From CAVQCJ01 sp963771835 (GTDB lineage: Bacteria; Actinomycetota; Actinomycetes; Prado026): a stretch of DNA of 64,000 nucleotides. This document shows positions 1-8,519 of the stretch, piece after piece. How positions within the stretch are numbered: the first letter of the stretch is position 1; every line of letters begins with the position of its first letter. Location: positions 372,001 to 436,000 of the forward strand of contig CAVYVA010000002.1 of the NCBI GenBank assembly GCA_963771835.1, given 5' to 3'. The notes below the pieces were generated by a model that saw only the letters and a list, made by a program, of their open reading frames with translations, was not told the DNA's origin and ran no database searches. The position numbers were made by a program, and so were the translations under genes.

Positions 1-450
1 CATCAGGTCGTGCGACCACTGCGGCTGGCGCACCGGCCCGCGCGGGCCGAACTCGGCCAGATGCGGCTTGACGTCCAGCACCGGTGTGCCGTCGATCGCG
101 TCGAGCCCGCGGACCAGCAGCCGGTTACCCTCCACCGCGACCAGCTCGCACGTCGAGACGCCGAGCCGGTTGGGCCGGTCCTTGGCGCGCTGCGCGAAGA
201 TCCCGACCAGCGGCCAGTCGGGGTTGCCGCGCGGGTGCCGTGCGTGCGGCACCGGACGAGCCGGGTCGACGAGGTGGAACAGGTACACGACGTCGATGTG
301 GCTGAACTCCGACAGACCGGCGACCGAGTCCACCCCGTACGGCGGGAGCAGGGTGATGGTCGCGTCGACCGGACCCCACTGGTCGTCGACCGGTGCCGTG
401 CGGGCGGACGCGACGGTCCCGACCGGGCGCACGGTGTACACGGCGGTCAC
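1..450 (-). CDS. trmO: TrmO/TsaA-family tRNA (t6A37) methyltransferase, partial
   Basis: Partial: the 3' end lies outside the window. The protein reads as the TrmO (YaeB/TsaA) family, which uses S-adenosylmethionine to N6-methylate t6A37 of ANN-decoding tRNAs in the cytoplasm. Visible in order: N-terminal TVRPVGTVAS, SHIDVVYLFH, PDWPLVGIFAQR, KDRPNRLGVSTCELV and GLDAIDGTPVLDVKPHL, the conserved core of the family. I chose GTG at 450 because homologues begin a few residues before the TVRPVG strand. No Shine-Dalgarno sits at the right distance to it; a strong GGAGGGG instead precedes a 7-codon ORF (447-470) whose TGA overlaps this GTG. Confidence 0.85.
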   Translation of the reverse strand, partial: MTAVYTVRPVGTVASARTAPVDDQWGPVDATITLLPPYGVDSVAGLSEFSHIDVVYLFHLVDPARPVPHARHPRGNPDWPLVGIFAQRAKDRPNRLGVSTCELVAVEGNRLLVRGLDAIDGTPVLDVKPHLAEFGPRGPVRQPQWSHDLM

Positions 451-470
451 GGTGTGCGCACCGCAGTCAT
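447..470 (-). other. Candidate 7-codon leader ORF coupled to trmO
   Basis: ATG at 470 opens MTAVRTP followed by TGA; the TGA overlaps the trmO GTG as GTGA. A GGAGGGG sequence lies 6 nt upstream of the ATG, so ribosomes may load here and re-initiate on trmO. Inference only; the peptide itself shows no recognisable function. Confidence 0.35.
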
Positions 471-506
471 CGCGATCCCCTCCCGCCGGTCCCGGTGCAC
501 GCACCC

Positions 507-512
507 TAGGCT
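507..512 (+). promoter_or_regulatory. -10 hexamer TAGGCT, leaderless layout
   Basis: TAGGCT ends 6 nt before the ATG at 519, so transcription would start at or next to the A of the ATG. No Shine-Dalgarno is present, which fits a leaderless mRNA. Confidence 0.55.
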
Positions 513-518
513 GCGCCG

Positions 519-821
519 ATGACCGAGTACCAGATCACGTCGTGGCGGGAGCTGCCGTCCCTGGTCGTGGCCAGGGACGGCGACCACGTCGCCAAGGTGC
601 CCCTCCCCCAGCGGTTCCAGGAGGCGATCGACGAGGCGGCGATGCGGCTGGGCGAGACGTCCAGCGACGCGTACCTCGACGGCTGGCAGCGCACCGGATG
701 GTCGCCGTCGGACGGCGCGCCGTCGGACGTCGCGGCGCAGGTGGCCGCGGGCCTGGAGGAGCAGTGGCCGCAGCCGACGGTGCAGGCGTTCCTGGACCGG
801 ATCGGACCGAGCCCGGCCTGA
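519..821 (+). CDS. Small conserved protein resembling the actinobacterial 'virulence factor' family (PF13769-like)
   Basis: 100 residues. The N-terminus EYQITSWRELPSLVVARDG followed by a PLPQRFQEAIDEAAMRLG helix resembles a short actinobacterial family catalogued only as 'virulence factor'; no biochemical role is known to me. There is no signal peptide or membrane segment. The gene converges on the RNase-toxin gene with 18 bp between stop codons. It lies where an immunity gene might be sought but is on the opposite strand, so that role is not supported. Start ATG 519 is favoured by the -10-like TAGGCT six bases upstream. Confidence 0.6.
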   Translation: MTEYQITSWRELPSLVVARDGDHVAKVPLPQRFQEAIDEAAMRLGETSSDAYLDGWQRTGWSPSDGAPSDVAAQVAAGLEEQWPQPTVQAFLDRIGPSPA

Positions 822-839
822 CTCCCGGCCTCGCCGGGA

Positions 840-2339
840 TCACGGCACCGGGAACGCGGTGAGCATGATGTACCCGACCGGGCTGGCCGGCTCCCGGATC
901 AGCACGACCTTGACCCGCGTCCCCTCCTCCATGGATCGCGAACCCCTGCGCACGGTGGTGCCCACCGCCGTGCGCATCTCGGTGAGGAACTCCAGCTCGG
1001 GTCTGTCGCTCCCCAGCCACTCGGCGATGTCGACGGCCTGCCGGTCCATCGCCTCGGCGACGAGCTGCTCGGCGGCGGAGCGGTCGGCGAACGCGGACGC
1101 GGCCTTGAGCCGGTACTTCGCGATGCGCCGGCGCAGGTCAGCGGGATCGAGGCCGACGTGCCGGTCCAGGAGGTGCCCACCGGCCGCCTCGTGCCAGATC
1201 AACCCGCCGCCGGGGGCCAGCCGCGACGAGAGCCGGCCGCCGAGCGAGAGGTAGGTCTGCGCCCAGTCGTGCGCGTCGAGCAGCTCCTGCGCGCGACGCA
1301 GCTCCTCGGCGACCCTGGTGCTCGCAGCCAGCAGGTCGGCGCTGCGGATCCCGCGGGCGATCCCGTACGCGCCGCCGCTGCCCGCAGTCATGAGAGTGCC
1401 CGGCACGACGGTGCCCACCCAGTGGCCCCAGTCGCCCTGACGGACGTCCTGCCAGTCGACGACCGTCCCGAGCAGCTCGCCCGGGTGCGTGACGGCACGC
1501 CCGACCCCGTGCCCCAACCGGCTCCAGCTGTCCCCGACGGATCCATCCGCTCCCAGCAGACCGCCCACGAGGCCCAGCGGCCCGGTGACGTCGCCCCGCA
1601 ACGCGTCGAGCACTCCGGCCACTCGCGAACCGGCCGACCCGTCCTCGGCGGGGAGCGCGCCCGCGGCCACAAGAGCGTCGTGCTGCCGCTGGACCGCAGC
1701 CGCGCGCGCTGCGGTCGTGCCCGAGGCCAACGCATCGAAGACGCTGCACGCCCGGTCGACCGCCAGCCGCGCCTCCTCCGCCGCGGTCCGCGCCTGCTCG
1801 GCCACCTGGTCGGCAGCGGTACGGATCGCCGCCGCCCAGGCCTGCAACCGCTCCAGCTCGGCGGCCGCGAGCTCGGCCCCGGCGATCAGCTCGCCCGCCT
1901 GGACCGGTGACGGCAGGACGGCCACGGCCTGGACCCTGGAGGCGTCGTAGCGGCGCCACGCGGCCCCAAGGTCGTCGCACTCGCGGACCAGGTGCTCGGC
2001 CCGCCGGGCAGCCTCCCTGGCTCGCCCCTGAGCCACGTCCAGCGACTGCGCGTACTGGACGCAGGCCGCACCGGCGAGCAGCAGGACGCGACCGGCGGTC
2101 GCCAGCCGGTCGGTCCGCCCCGCGACCTCACCCTCGTACTGAGCGGAGGCGACCCCGCACCACCGCTGGGTCGCGCGCATCGCCTCGCCGTCGGCGCGCA
2201 GCCGCCACGCGACCAGGCCCAGGGCCTGCCCGGCATCGGTCAGCGGGCCCGCGCGCTGACGGACCCCGGCAGGGTCTCCGGGTGGTACCACGACCTCCGG
2301 CAGCCGCACGCGCAGACCGGGGACGGCCGCGTCGGTCAC
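840..2339 (-). CDS. Type VII-associated polymorphic toxin with C-terminal bacterial RNase A-like domain
   Basis: 499 residues. Residues 1-240 are Ala/Arg-rich and helical, like the N-terminal export region of WXG/LXG-linked effectors. Residues 240-370 form a Gly-rich linker. The last 125 residues match the CdiA-CT RNase A-like toxin domain: LIWHEAAGGHLLDRHVG, then RRRIAKYRLKAASAF, AEQLVAEAM and a terminal GYIMLTAFP strand. The His of RHVG and an Arg 11 residues later fit the catalytic His/Arg pair described for that family; the terminal T-A-F has Phe where Tyr is usual. The GTG start overlaps the TGA of the upstream WXG-like gene as GTGA, so it is translationally coupled to the secretion partners. 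No same-strand immunity gene follows. Confidence 0.8.
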   Translation of the reverse strand: MTDAAVPGLRVRLPEVVVPPGDPAGVRQRAGPLTDAGQALGLVAWRLRADGEAMRATQRWCGVASAQYEGEVAGRTDRLATAGRVLLLAGAACVQYAQSLDVAQGRAREAARRAEHLVRECDDLGAAWRRYDASRVQAVAVLPSPVQAGELIAGAELAAAELERLQAWAAAIRTAADQVAEQARTAAEEARLAVDRACSVFDALASGTTAARAAAVQRQHDALVAAGALPAEDGSAGSRVAGVLDALRGDVTGPLGLVGGLLGADGSVGDSWSRLGHGVGRAVTHPGELLGTVVDWQDVRQGDWGHWVGTVVPGTLMTAGSGGAYGIARGIRSADLLAASTRVAEELRRAQELLDAHDWAQTYLSLGGRLSSRLAPGGGLIWHEAAGGHLLDRHVGLDPADLRRRIAKYRLKAASAFADRSAAEQLVAEAMDRQAVDIAEWLGSDRPELEFLTEMRTAVGTTVRRGSRSMEEGTRVKVVLIREPASPVGYIMLTAFPVP

Positions 2340-2647
2340 GGCGCACCCGCCGCCGAGGCGTCGGTGCGCAGGTAGTCGGCGGCGGCCGACTCGACCGAGG
2401 CCGACAGCTCGCCGATCTGACGCGCGAGCAGGCCCAGCTCGTCGAGCCAAGCCCGGCCCATCCCGGTGAACGAGCTCTGCGCCGCCCCGAACAACCCGAC
2501 CGCGTCGAGGCTGGCGGCGAGCGACGCGACCGACTCGTCGACCACGCGGACGGCGGCCCGGACTCCCGCGGCCGCCTCGACCAGCGCCGGTGGGCGCACC
2601 ACGATCGGCCCACCGGCCGGCTCGCGAGGCTGCGCGAACGGCGTCAA
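2336..2647 (-). CDS. Second WXG100-family-like small protein
   Basis: 103 residues, almost entirely helical, with no signal peptide. The size, position and helix-turn-helix look (AAVRVVDESVASLAASLDAV, then a turn, then LDELGLLARQIGELSASVES) suit the partner subunit of a WXG100 heterodimer, but a clear W-x-G turn is missing (GMGRAW is nearest). I place the start at TTG 2647, which overlaps the TGA of the preceding WXG100 gene as TTGA. The gene's own stop overlaps the toxin start as GTGA, so all three genes form one coupled minus-strand operon. Confidence 0.65.
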   Translation of the reverse strand: MTPFAQPREPAGGPIVVRPPALVEAAAGVRAAVRVVDESVASLAASLDAVGLFGAAQSSFTGMGRAWLDELGLLARQIGELSASVESAAADYLRTDASAAGAP

Positions 2648-2940
2648 CGACCGAAGCGGGCCGCGACGGACTGTTCGTTGGCGGCGTAGTCCGCGGCGGC
2701 GCCCTGCATCAGCACTGCGATGTCGGACAGTGCCTGCTGCAGCTGGTGCGAGCTGTTCTGCCACTGCTGCCACAGCTGGGTGAAGCGAGCCTGGGCGGCG
2801 CCGGCCCAGTCCGTGCCGAGCGGTGCCACGTCGGCGGCCAGCCGTCCCAGCGTGCTCTCGATTCCGTCGGCGCCGCCGCGCAACCGGCCGGCGACGCCGG
2901 CCAGCTGGTCGGGAGTGACCCGGATCAGGCCCGTGCTCAC
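2644..2940 (-). CDS. WXG100-family type VII secretion protein
   Basis: 98 residues. It begins IRVTPDQLAGVAGRLRGGAD, has the turn motif DWAG (W-x-G) near the middle, and a second amphipathic helix ending AADYAANEQSVAARFGR. This is the canonical length and hairpin layout of ESAT-6/CFP-10 type proteins. Start GTG 2940 has an excellent AGGAGGT five bases upstream. First gene of the operon that continues into the second WXG-like protein and the RNase toxin, and divergent from eccC, so it is probably an exported chaperone or targeting partner of the toxin. Confidence 0.85.
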   Translation of the reverse strand: MSTGLIRVTPDQLAGVAGRLRGGADGIESTLGRLAADVAPLGTDWAGAAQARFTQLWQQWQNSSHQLQQALSDIAVLMQGAAADYAANEQSVAARFGR

Positions 2941-3088
2941 AGATGACCTCCTGTGGACGCCGGACCGGGCTGGTCCGGGTGCGTCCGGTAGAAAACGGGG
3001 TCCCACCCGTCCACGGCAACCGGCGACGGCGTGCCTGTGGACACTCCCGCAGCGGCGGACAACCGCCCGACCAACCGGAGGTCTTGCG
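2941..3088. promoter_or_regulatory. Divergent promoter region of the WXG100 operon and eccC
   Basis: 148 bp between divergent starts. It contains a nested dyad: GGACGC (2955-2960) with GCGTCC (2981-2986) outside, and CGGACC (2961-2966) with GGTCCG (2972-2977) inside. Both genes have near-consensus ribosome sites at the edges (AGGAGGT for the WXG100 gene, GGAGG at 3077-3081 for eccC). The dyad is a candidate shared operator; no promoter hexamer stands out. Confidence 0.45.
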
Positions 3089-6000
3089 ATGACTGCGCCG
3101 GCACCGGCCGGTTCGACCCCGGTGTTCCGGGCCGGGCGGCGCTACCGCCCGCTGCCGGCGACGCGCGATATCGCGCTGGCCGCACCCCCTCCGCACGACG
3201 ACGGACCTGAGCCGGGGCAGGCACCTGCGCTGCTCGCCGCACTGCTGTCGGCCGGGTCGGGCGCCGGCTTCGCGGTGCTGTCCGGCGACCCGCGCTACCT
3301 GTTCGTGTGCCTGGTGCTCGCCCTGGCGTCGCTGACCACCGGCCGGCTGACGACGCGAGCAGCCCGACGCGCCCGGGATCGCAGCCGTGCACACCGCGCC
3401 GATGCGTACCTCGCGCACGTGGACCGAGCCGGCGCGCACGCCCGCGTGTTCGCGCAGCAGCAGCGGGACGCACTTCAGGCCCGGCACCCTTCGGCGACAC
3501 GGGCGTGCGCGGTGCTGACCGGTCACCTCGACCGGGAGGGCTCGCTCCCGCTGTGGCGGCACCGGCCCGAGGATGCCGACTTCGGCTCCGTCCGCGTCGG
3601 AACCGGGCCGGTGGCCGCCCGCGTCACTCTTTCCGCGCCGCCCTCGGAGCAACCGTTCGACCCGGGGGCGGAACCGCTGCGGGCGGCCGCCACCCTCGCC
3701 GCCGACGCCGCGAGAACGGTCCTCGGCTGCCCGGTTCTTCTCGACCTGCACGGTCTGCGCTGCGTCGCCGTCGTGGGGCCGGCGGCGCAGGTGCGCGCCC
3801 ACGTGCGCGCCTGGCTCGTCCAGCTGGCCGCGACGCACGCCCCGACCGACCTGCTCGTGGTCATCCCGCAGCCGGCGGAGGGTCGCGCCGACGCGCAGGT
3901 GCAGCTCGACTGGGGCTGGGCCGGCTGGCTCCCGCACACCCGGACACCGCCGGCCTTCGGCGGTGACCGACGGGACCTCAGCCGTGCCGCACGCACCGTC
4001 GCCGTCGCAGCCGACGCCGTCGGTCCTTTGCTGCTGGCGTGGCCCGCGTGGGCGGTCGTGGTGGTCGACGGCTCCGCTCGTGGCCGCCCGGTGGTCCTGC
4101 CCGGCCGGGCCACGCCGGCCGGCGACCCCTCGACCACCTACGTCGTGACGATCTCGACCGACGCGGAGCTCCCGGCCGGGTACGACGCCGTCGTGCGTCT
4201 CGAGCCGGACGGGACCTGCTCGATCGTCCGGGCCGGGCCCGACGGTGCGGTCGTCACCGGCGTCGTCCCGGAGCCGCTGACGGACGCCGCGGCCCACCGG
4301 GCGGCGCTCGCCCTCGCTCCCTTTGTGGTGACCGGAGCCGACGACGAGCACAGCCCCGCGCCGAACGTGCGCCCGGTGACGCTGGCCGAGCTCCTCGCCG
4401 CGTCGCCGCACCTGCCGCCGCTGGTCGTCCCCATCGGTCGCGGCGCCGACGGCTGGCGGCTCGACCTCGACCTGCGCGAGGCCGCGGACGGCGGCGACGG
4501 GCCGCACGGCGTCCTCGTCGGCGCCACCGGGTCGGGCAAGTCCGAGCTGTTGCGGTCCCTGGTGCTCGGGCTCGCCGCGAGCTGCCACCCCGACGACCTG
4601 GCGCTGGTCCTGGTCGACTTCAAGGGCGGTGCCACGTTCGACCCTGTAGCGACGCTGCCGCACGTGGCCGGACTCGTCACGAACCTGGCCGCCGACGTGG
4701 CCGGGATCGCCCGCTTCCAGCGCTCGCTCGAGGGCGAGCTGGACGAGCGGCAGCAGCGACTCAGGTCCGCCGGCTGCGAGTCCGTCCGGCAGCTCCGCCG
4801 GACGGCGGCTGCCAGCGACACGGACCGGTACGCGCACGCACCGACGCCGAACCTGCTGGTCGTGGTCGACGAGTTCGGCGAGCTGCTCGAGGTGCAGCCC
4901 GACCTGCTGGACACGTTCGTCCGGATCGGGCGACTCGGCCGGTCGCTCGGCGTGCACCTGCTGCTGTCCTCGCAGCGGCTGGACGAGGGCCGGCTGCGCG
5001 GGCTCGAGTCGCACCTGGGCTACCGGATCGCGCTGCGCACGTACACGACGGCCGAGTCGATGGCGGTGCTCGGGACGCCGGCGGCGCACGAGCTCCCACG
5101 TACGCCCGGTCTCGGGCTGCTGCGGACGTCCGCCGGGATCCGCGCGTTCCGGGCTGCCACCGCCTCGAGCCTGCATCCGGCCCGGACCGGCCCGGGTCAC
5201 GAGATCGTGCGGCTGATGGCGCCCTGGTCCCCGACCCCACCCACGACACCGATCCCACCCACGACGCCGATCCCACCCTCGACACCGACCCCACCGACCG
5301 CGCAGCCTGCGCAGACGGCCGGCACCGCGGACGGTCTCGGCGCACTCGTCGACCGGATCCGAGCGTCGACGGCGGCGCGAGCCCGTCCGGTCTGCCTGCC
5401 GGCCCTTCCCGAACGCCTGCCGTTGGCGGACCTGATGCGCGCAGGTCCGGGTCCGGGCACGGTCGTCGGAATGGTCGACCGACCGGCCTCACGGCGCCAG
5501 GAGGTCCTGCGCCTCGACCTGGTCGACGGCGGGCACCTCGCTGTCGTCGGCACGCTTCGGTCCGGGCGTTCCACCCTCCTGCGGACCCTCGCAGCGGCGA
5601 TGGCCGCCGACCACGACGCGTCCGTTCTCCGTGTGTACGCCCTCGACCTCGGCGACTCGTTGGCCGGCCTGAGCACACTCCCGCAGACGGCTGCGGTGGC
5701 AGCGGGGCGCGACCGGCGGGCGCTGCGGGCGGTGCTCGACGAGCTCGCCGCGGTCGTGGCCGAACGGGCCGACGAGCCGGGGACCGGCGACCTACCCGCG
5801 CTGCTGCACCTGCTGCTCGTCGACGACGTCGGCCGGCTGCGCCGCGAGCACCCGGACGCGGAGGAGTCGTTGGTCGGGCTGGCCGCGGCCGGCCGCTCCG
5901 CCGGCCTGCGCCTCGCACTGACCGCGGCTCGCTGGACGGACCTGCGCCCGGCTCTGCTGGACTCCGTCGCGACCCGGCTGGAGCTGCACCTGGACGAACC

Positions 6001-6988
6001 CGCCGACTCGCGCTGGCCGCGGGCGTACGCGACCACACTCCCGGCCGGACCCGGCGGCGGGCTGGCGCCGGACGGGGCGCCGATGCGGCTGGCGGTCGCG
6101 GACGGCAGCGAGCCTGTCGCCAGCCACCCGGCCGGCGTGCGCGCCCCGGCCGTGGTCCCGTTGCCGAGCCGGATCGTCGAGGAGGACATCGCCGCCGCGA
6201 TCGGCGACACCGACGACACCGACACCGACGACGCCGACGACGCCGACGCCTTCGTGCTCGGCGTCCGCGAGCGACGCTCGGCGCCGGTCCTGATCCGGCT
6301 GCTGCGGCCCGGGGCGCACCTGCTTCTGCTCGGCGACCGGGGCAGCGGCCGCACCACGCAGCTCCTGCGGGCCGCACGCCGGCTCGCAGCCGGCCACCGG
6401 GTCGACCGGATCCGCCTGCACGTCGTCGACCCTCGCCGGTCGCTGGCCGCGCTGGCCGAACTGCCGCACGTCGAGGCGCACGCTTGCGACCAGCCTTCGC
6501 TCGAGTCGCTCGTCACCGGGCTGGCGGCCATCTTGCAGGCGCGGCGTCCGCCGGCCGGTCTGCCGTTGCGGGACCTCGCGGCACGACGCTGGTGGGACGG
6601 GCCGGAGCACATCCTGGTGGTGGACGACCAGGACCTGCTGCCCGGCGCCGACCCGGCCGTGTTCGCGCTGGCGTCGGGCTCGGGACCGGGTCTGGCCGAA
6701 CTGGCCGGGTTCCTGCCGCACGCCGCCGACCTGGGTTTGCACGTGCTGCTGGCGCGTCCCGTGACAGGGCTGGCGCGTGCCGCGTACGACCCGTTCCTGA
6801 CCCGCCTGCGCGAGTGCGCGACCGCGACCCTCGTGCTCTCCGGCGACCGCACCGAGGGACCGGTGGCCGGCGGGGTCGGCGCGGTCGCGATGCCGCCTGG
6901 TCGCGGTCGGCTGCTGCTCGCGTCCGGCGGGCCCGCGGACGGTGAGCTCGTGCAGTGCGCGCTGCCGGTCGACGCGGTCTCCCGGTGA
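3089..6988 (+). CDS. eccC: EccC/EssC-type type VII secretion ATPase (FtsK/SpoIIIE superfamily)
   Basis: 1299 residues; the motor that recognises WXG100 substrates and drives type VII export at the inner membrane. Two adjacent membrane segments lie near residues 45-85. Three FtsK-type ATPase modules follow: D1 with canonical Walker A GATGSGKS (about residue 478) and Walker B LLVVVDEFGE; D2 with GTLRSGRST (about 820) and LLLVDDVG; D3 with GDRGSGRTT (about 1080) and ILVVDDQD. D2 and D3 carry Arg in place of the P-loop Lys, as degenerate EccC modules often do. A PTTPIP-type repeat near residue 715 links D1 and D2. ATG 3089 has GGAGG seven bases upstream. No EccB, EccD, EccE or MycP gene is nearby. 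Confidence 0.9.
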   Translation: MTAPAPAGSTPVFRAGRRYRPLPATRDIALAAPPPHDDGPEPGQAPALLAALLSAGSGAGFAVLSGDPRYLFVCLVLALASLTTGRLTTRAARRARDRSRAHRADAYLAHVDRAGAHARVFAQQQRDALQARHPSATRACAVLTGHLDREGSLPLWRHRPEDADFGSVRVGTGPVAARVTLSAPPSEQPFDPGAEPLRAAATLAADAARTVLGCPVLLDLHGLRCVAVVGPAAQVRAHVRAWLVQLAATHAPTDLLVVIPQPAEGRADAQVQLDWGWAGWLPHTRTPPAFGGDRRDLSRAARTVAVAADAVGPLLLAWPAWAVVVVDGSARGRPVVLPGRATPAGDPSTTYVVTISTDAELPAGYDAVVRLEPDGTCSIVRAGPDGAVVTGVVPEPLTDAAAHRAALALAPFVVTGADDEHSPAPNVRPVTLAELLAASPHLPPLVVPIGRGADGWRLDLDLREAADGGDGPHGVLVGATGSGKSELLRSLVLGLAASCHPDDLALVLVDFKGGATFDPVATLPHVAGLVTNLAADVAGIARFQRSLEGELDERQQRLRSAGCESVRQLRRTAAASDTDRYAHAPTPNLLVVVDEFGELLEVQPDLLDTFVRIGRLGRSLGVHLLLSSQRLDEGRLRGLESHLGYRIALRTYTTAESMAVLGTPAAHELPRTPGLGLLRTSAGIRAFRAATASSLHPARTGPGHEIVRLMAPWSPTPPTTPIPPTTPIPPSTPTPPTAQPAQTAGTADGLGALVDRIRASTAARARPVCLPALPERLPLADLMRAGPGPGTVVGMVDRPASRRQEVLRLDLVDGGHLAVVGTLRSGRSTLLRTLAAAMAADHDASVLRVYALDLGDSLAGLSTLPQTAAVAAGRDRRALRAVLDELAAVVAERADEPGTGDLPALLHLLLVDDVGRLRREHPDAEESLVGLAAAGRSAGLRLALTAARWTDLRPALLDSVATRLELHLDEPADSRWPRAYATTLPAGPGGGLAPDGAPMRLAVADGSEPVASHPAGVRAPAVVPLPSRIVEEDIAAAIGDTDDTDTDDADDADAFVLGVRERRSAPVLIRLLRPGAHLLLLGDRGSGRTTQLLRAARRLAAGHRVDRIRLHVVDPRRSLAALAELPHVEAHACDQPSLESLVTGLAAILQARRPPAGLPLRDLAARRWWDGPEHILVVDDQDLLPGADPAVFALASGSGPGLAELAGFLPHAADLGLHVLLARPVTGLARAAYDPFLTRLRECATATLVLSGDRTEGPVAGGVGAVAMPPGRGRLLLASGGPADGELVQCALPVDAVSR

Positions 6989-7311
6989 CCGACGGCGAGG
7001 CTGTGCTGCTGCGGGTGCGCGCGGCCGCACGAACCGGCGGGGGTCCCGGTGTCGAGATCGCGGTGGCGGCCCTGGCCGACGTTCCCGTCGCGACCTTGGC
7101 GGCAGCGCTGTCCCGGCTGGACGGGCTGGACGGGCTGGCCGCGCCGGGCAGGTCCTGCGCGGCGACGACCAACGAGACCTGGGTGCTCGCCCCGGACGAC
7201 CGCTGTCCCGCCTGGCCCCCCGATGCGACGCTGCGAACACTCGGCGTCCTGGACGGCACCCCGATCGTGCTGCGCCTGGACTCCGGCGGGGTCAGCGCCG
7301 CCAGATCATGA
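6985..7311 (+). CDS. YukD/EccD-N-like ubiquitin-fold protein of the type VII cluster
   Basis: 108 residues, GTG start overlapping the eccC stop as GTGA. The pattern AVLLRVRAAA, EIAVAALADVPVATLAAAL and a C-terminal TLRTLGVLDGTPIVLRL resembles the ubiquitin-like YukD family and the N-terminal domain of EccD, where the last segment is the typical L-x-x-G-V-x-D-G-x-x-I-x-L strand pair. No membrane segment, so it is not a full EccD. Its 3' end overlaps the convergent phosphatase gene by 20 bp. Family membership is likely from context; exact role unknown. Confidence 0.65.
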   Translation: MTDGEAVLLRVRAAARTGGGPGVEIAVAALADVPVATLAAALSRLDGLDGLAAPGRSCAATTNETWVLAPDDRCPAWPPDATLRTLGVLDGTPIVLRLDSGGVSAARS

Positions 7312-8396
7312 CGACCGCGCGGTCGTCGCTCTCCCCCGCGCGCAACGCGTCGAGCAGGCGACGGGCTCCGCGCCGGAAGCCGCGCGGCACGAGTCGTTCG
7401 GCCTCGCCGAGGAGCCGGTCGATGCCGACGGTGATGTCACGCCCCGGACGCTCCACCAGACCGTCGGTGTAGAGAAGCAGCGCGTCGCCGTGCCCGAGGT
7501 TGCCGCGAGCTGAAGTCGTACTTCGCCTGCGGTTCGATCCCCAGCGCGATGCCCTCAGCGTCCAACAGCTGCCACGTGCCGGACCCGGCGGTGAAGTGCG
7601 CGGCCGGCGGGTGCCCTGCGGACGCCACGAGGAAGTCGCCGTCGTGCAGGTCGATCGCGACGTGCACCGCGGTCGCGAACCCCTCCTCCCATCCCTGCCG
7701 CACGAGGTACGCGTTCGCGGCGGCGAGGAACTCCTCGGACGGGGTCGCACCCAGGAGGCCGCCGAACGCGCCGGACAGCAGCAGCGCACGGGTCCCCGCG
7801 TCGACACCCTTGCCGGACACGTCCACGAGCACGATCTCGAGGCGGTCGTCCGTACCCTGGCCGGCGACCAGGAAGTCACCGGAGAAGGACGCGCCGCCGG
7901 CCGGTCGGAGCACGACGTCCGTCGACCAGTCCGGCGGAAGCTCGGGCAGCTCGCCCTGTGCGCGCAACCGGTCCCGCAGGTCGACCAGCATCGACTCCCC
8001 GCGCATGCCCTGCACCCCCAGCCGCGCGCGCGAGCGGGCCACCAGCAGCACGATGATCGCCGTCGCGGCGATGACGATCAGGTTGCCCTGACGCACCGAG
8101 CGGATCCCGTTGTGGCCGATCAGCCAGGCCAGCTCACCGGCGACGACGCCCAGCAGCAGCACCAGGCTGCGCGGCGAGAGCGTGAACCCGCCGATGAGGA
8201 TCACCAGGACCACGGCGGCCGGTGGCACCCACTCCGGCGAGCTGGTGGTGGCCAGGCCGATCAGGAGGATGGCCGCGACGAGGGCCAGCAGAGCGAACCC
8301 GTCGGTCCGCAGGAACCCCCGGCGCAGGCGGGCCCAGGCCCGTGCGACGGAACGGACCGCTCGGACCGGTAGTGAGGGGGAGCTACCGGTAGCCAT
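7292..8396 (-). CDS. Membrane-anchored SpoIIE/PP2C-type serine phosphatase, apparent +1 frameshift near the C-terminus
   Basis: About 368 residues if the frame is repaired. Four hydrophobic segments lie in residues 30-125, followed by a PP2C/RsbU-type phosphatase domain with SGDFLVAG, LVDVSGKG, ASAGHPPA and LLLYTDGLVE, the metal-binding motifs of the family. Such enzymes dephosphorylate anti-anti-sigma factors; no partner gene is adjacent. The reading frame breaks near 7505: YDFSS is followed out of frame by GNLGHGDALLLYTDG, and removing one base (the G at about 7505) restores a perfect family match to the stop at 7294. Unrepaired, the protein loses its last metal-binding motif. Start ATG 8396. 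Confidence 0.8.
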
Positions 8397-8507
8397 CGCG
8401 GCGACATTACCGGCGCGGGCCCTGGCCGGGGTCCTGATCACCGGCGCCACCGGCCACAGATCACCCGTGCGGGTGCAAACCCGGTCGACCAGGGCCCGGG
8501 CGTCCGG

Positions 8508-8513
8508 TAGGAA
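8508..8513 (+). promoter_or_regulatory. -10-like TAGGAA, leaderless layout
   Basis: TAGGAA ends 6 nt before the GTG at 8520. The same spacing recurs at many other genes in this window. Confidence 0.45.
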
Positions 8514-8519
8514 GGCCGC

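Noticed and set aside
2336..5200. 954-codon open frame antisense to eccC
   Set aside because: Composition is Arg/Gly/Pro-rich without domains, as expected for a shadow of GC-rich coding sequence; only its last 103 codons (the WXG-like protein) are real.
5232..5303. Repeat of about 18 bp in eccC considered as a mobile or regulatory repeat
   Set aside because: It encodes a PTTPIP-type linker between two ATPase modules and is explained as coding low complexity.
7490..7520. Programmed +1 frameshift in the phosphatase
   Set aside because: No slippery run, rare codon or stop is placed as in known programmed sites, and seven similar shifts occur in unrelated genes; error or mutation is simpler.
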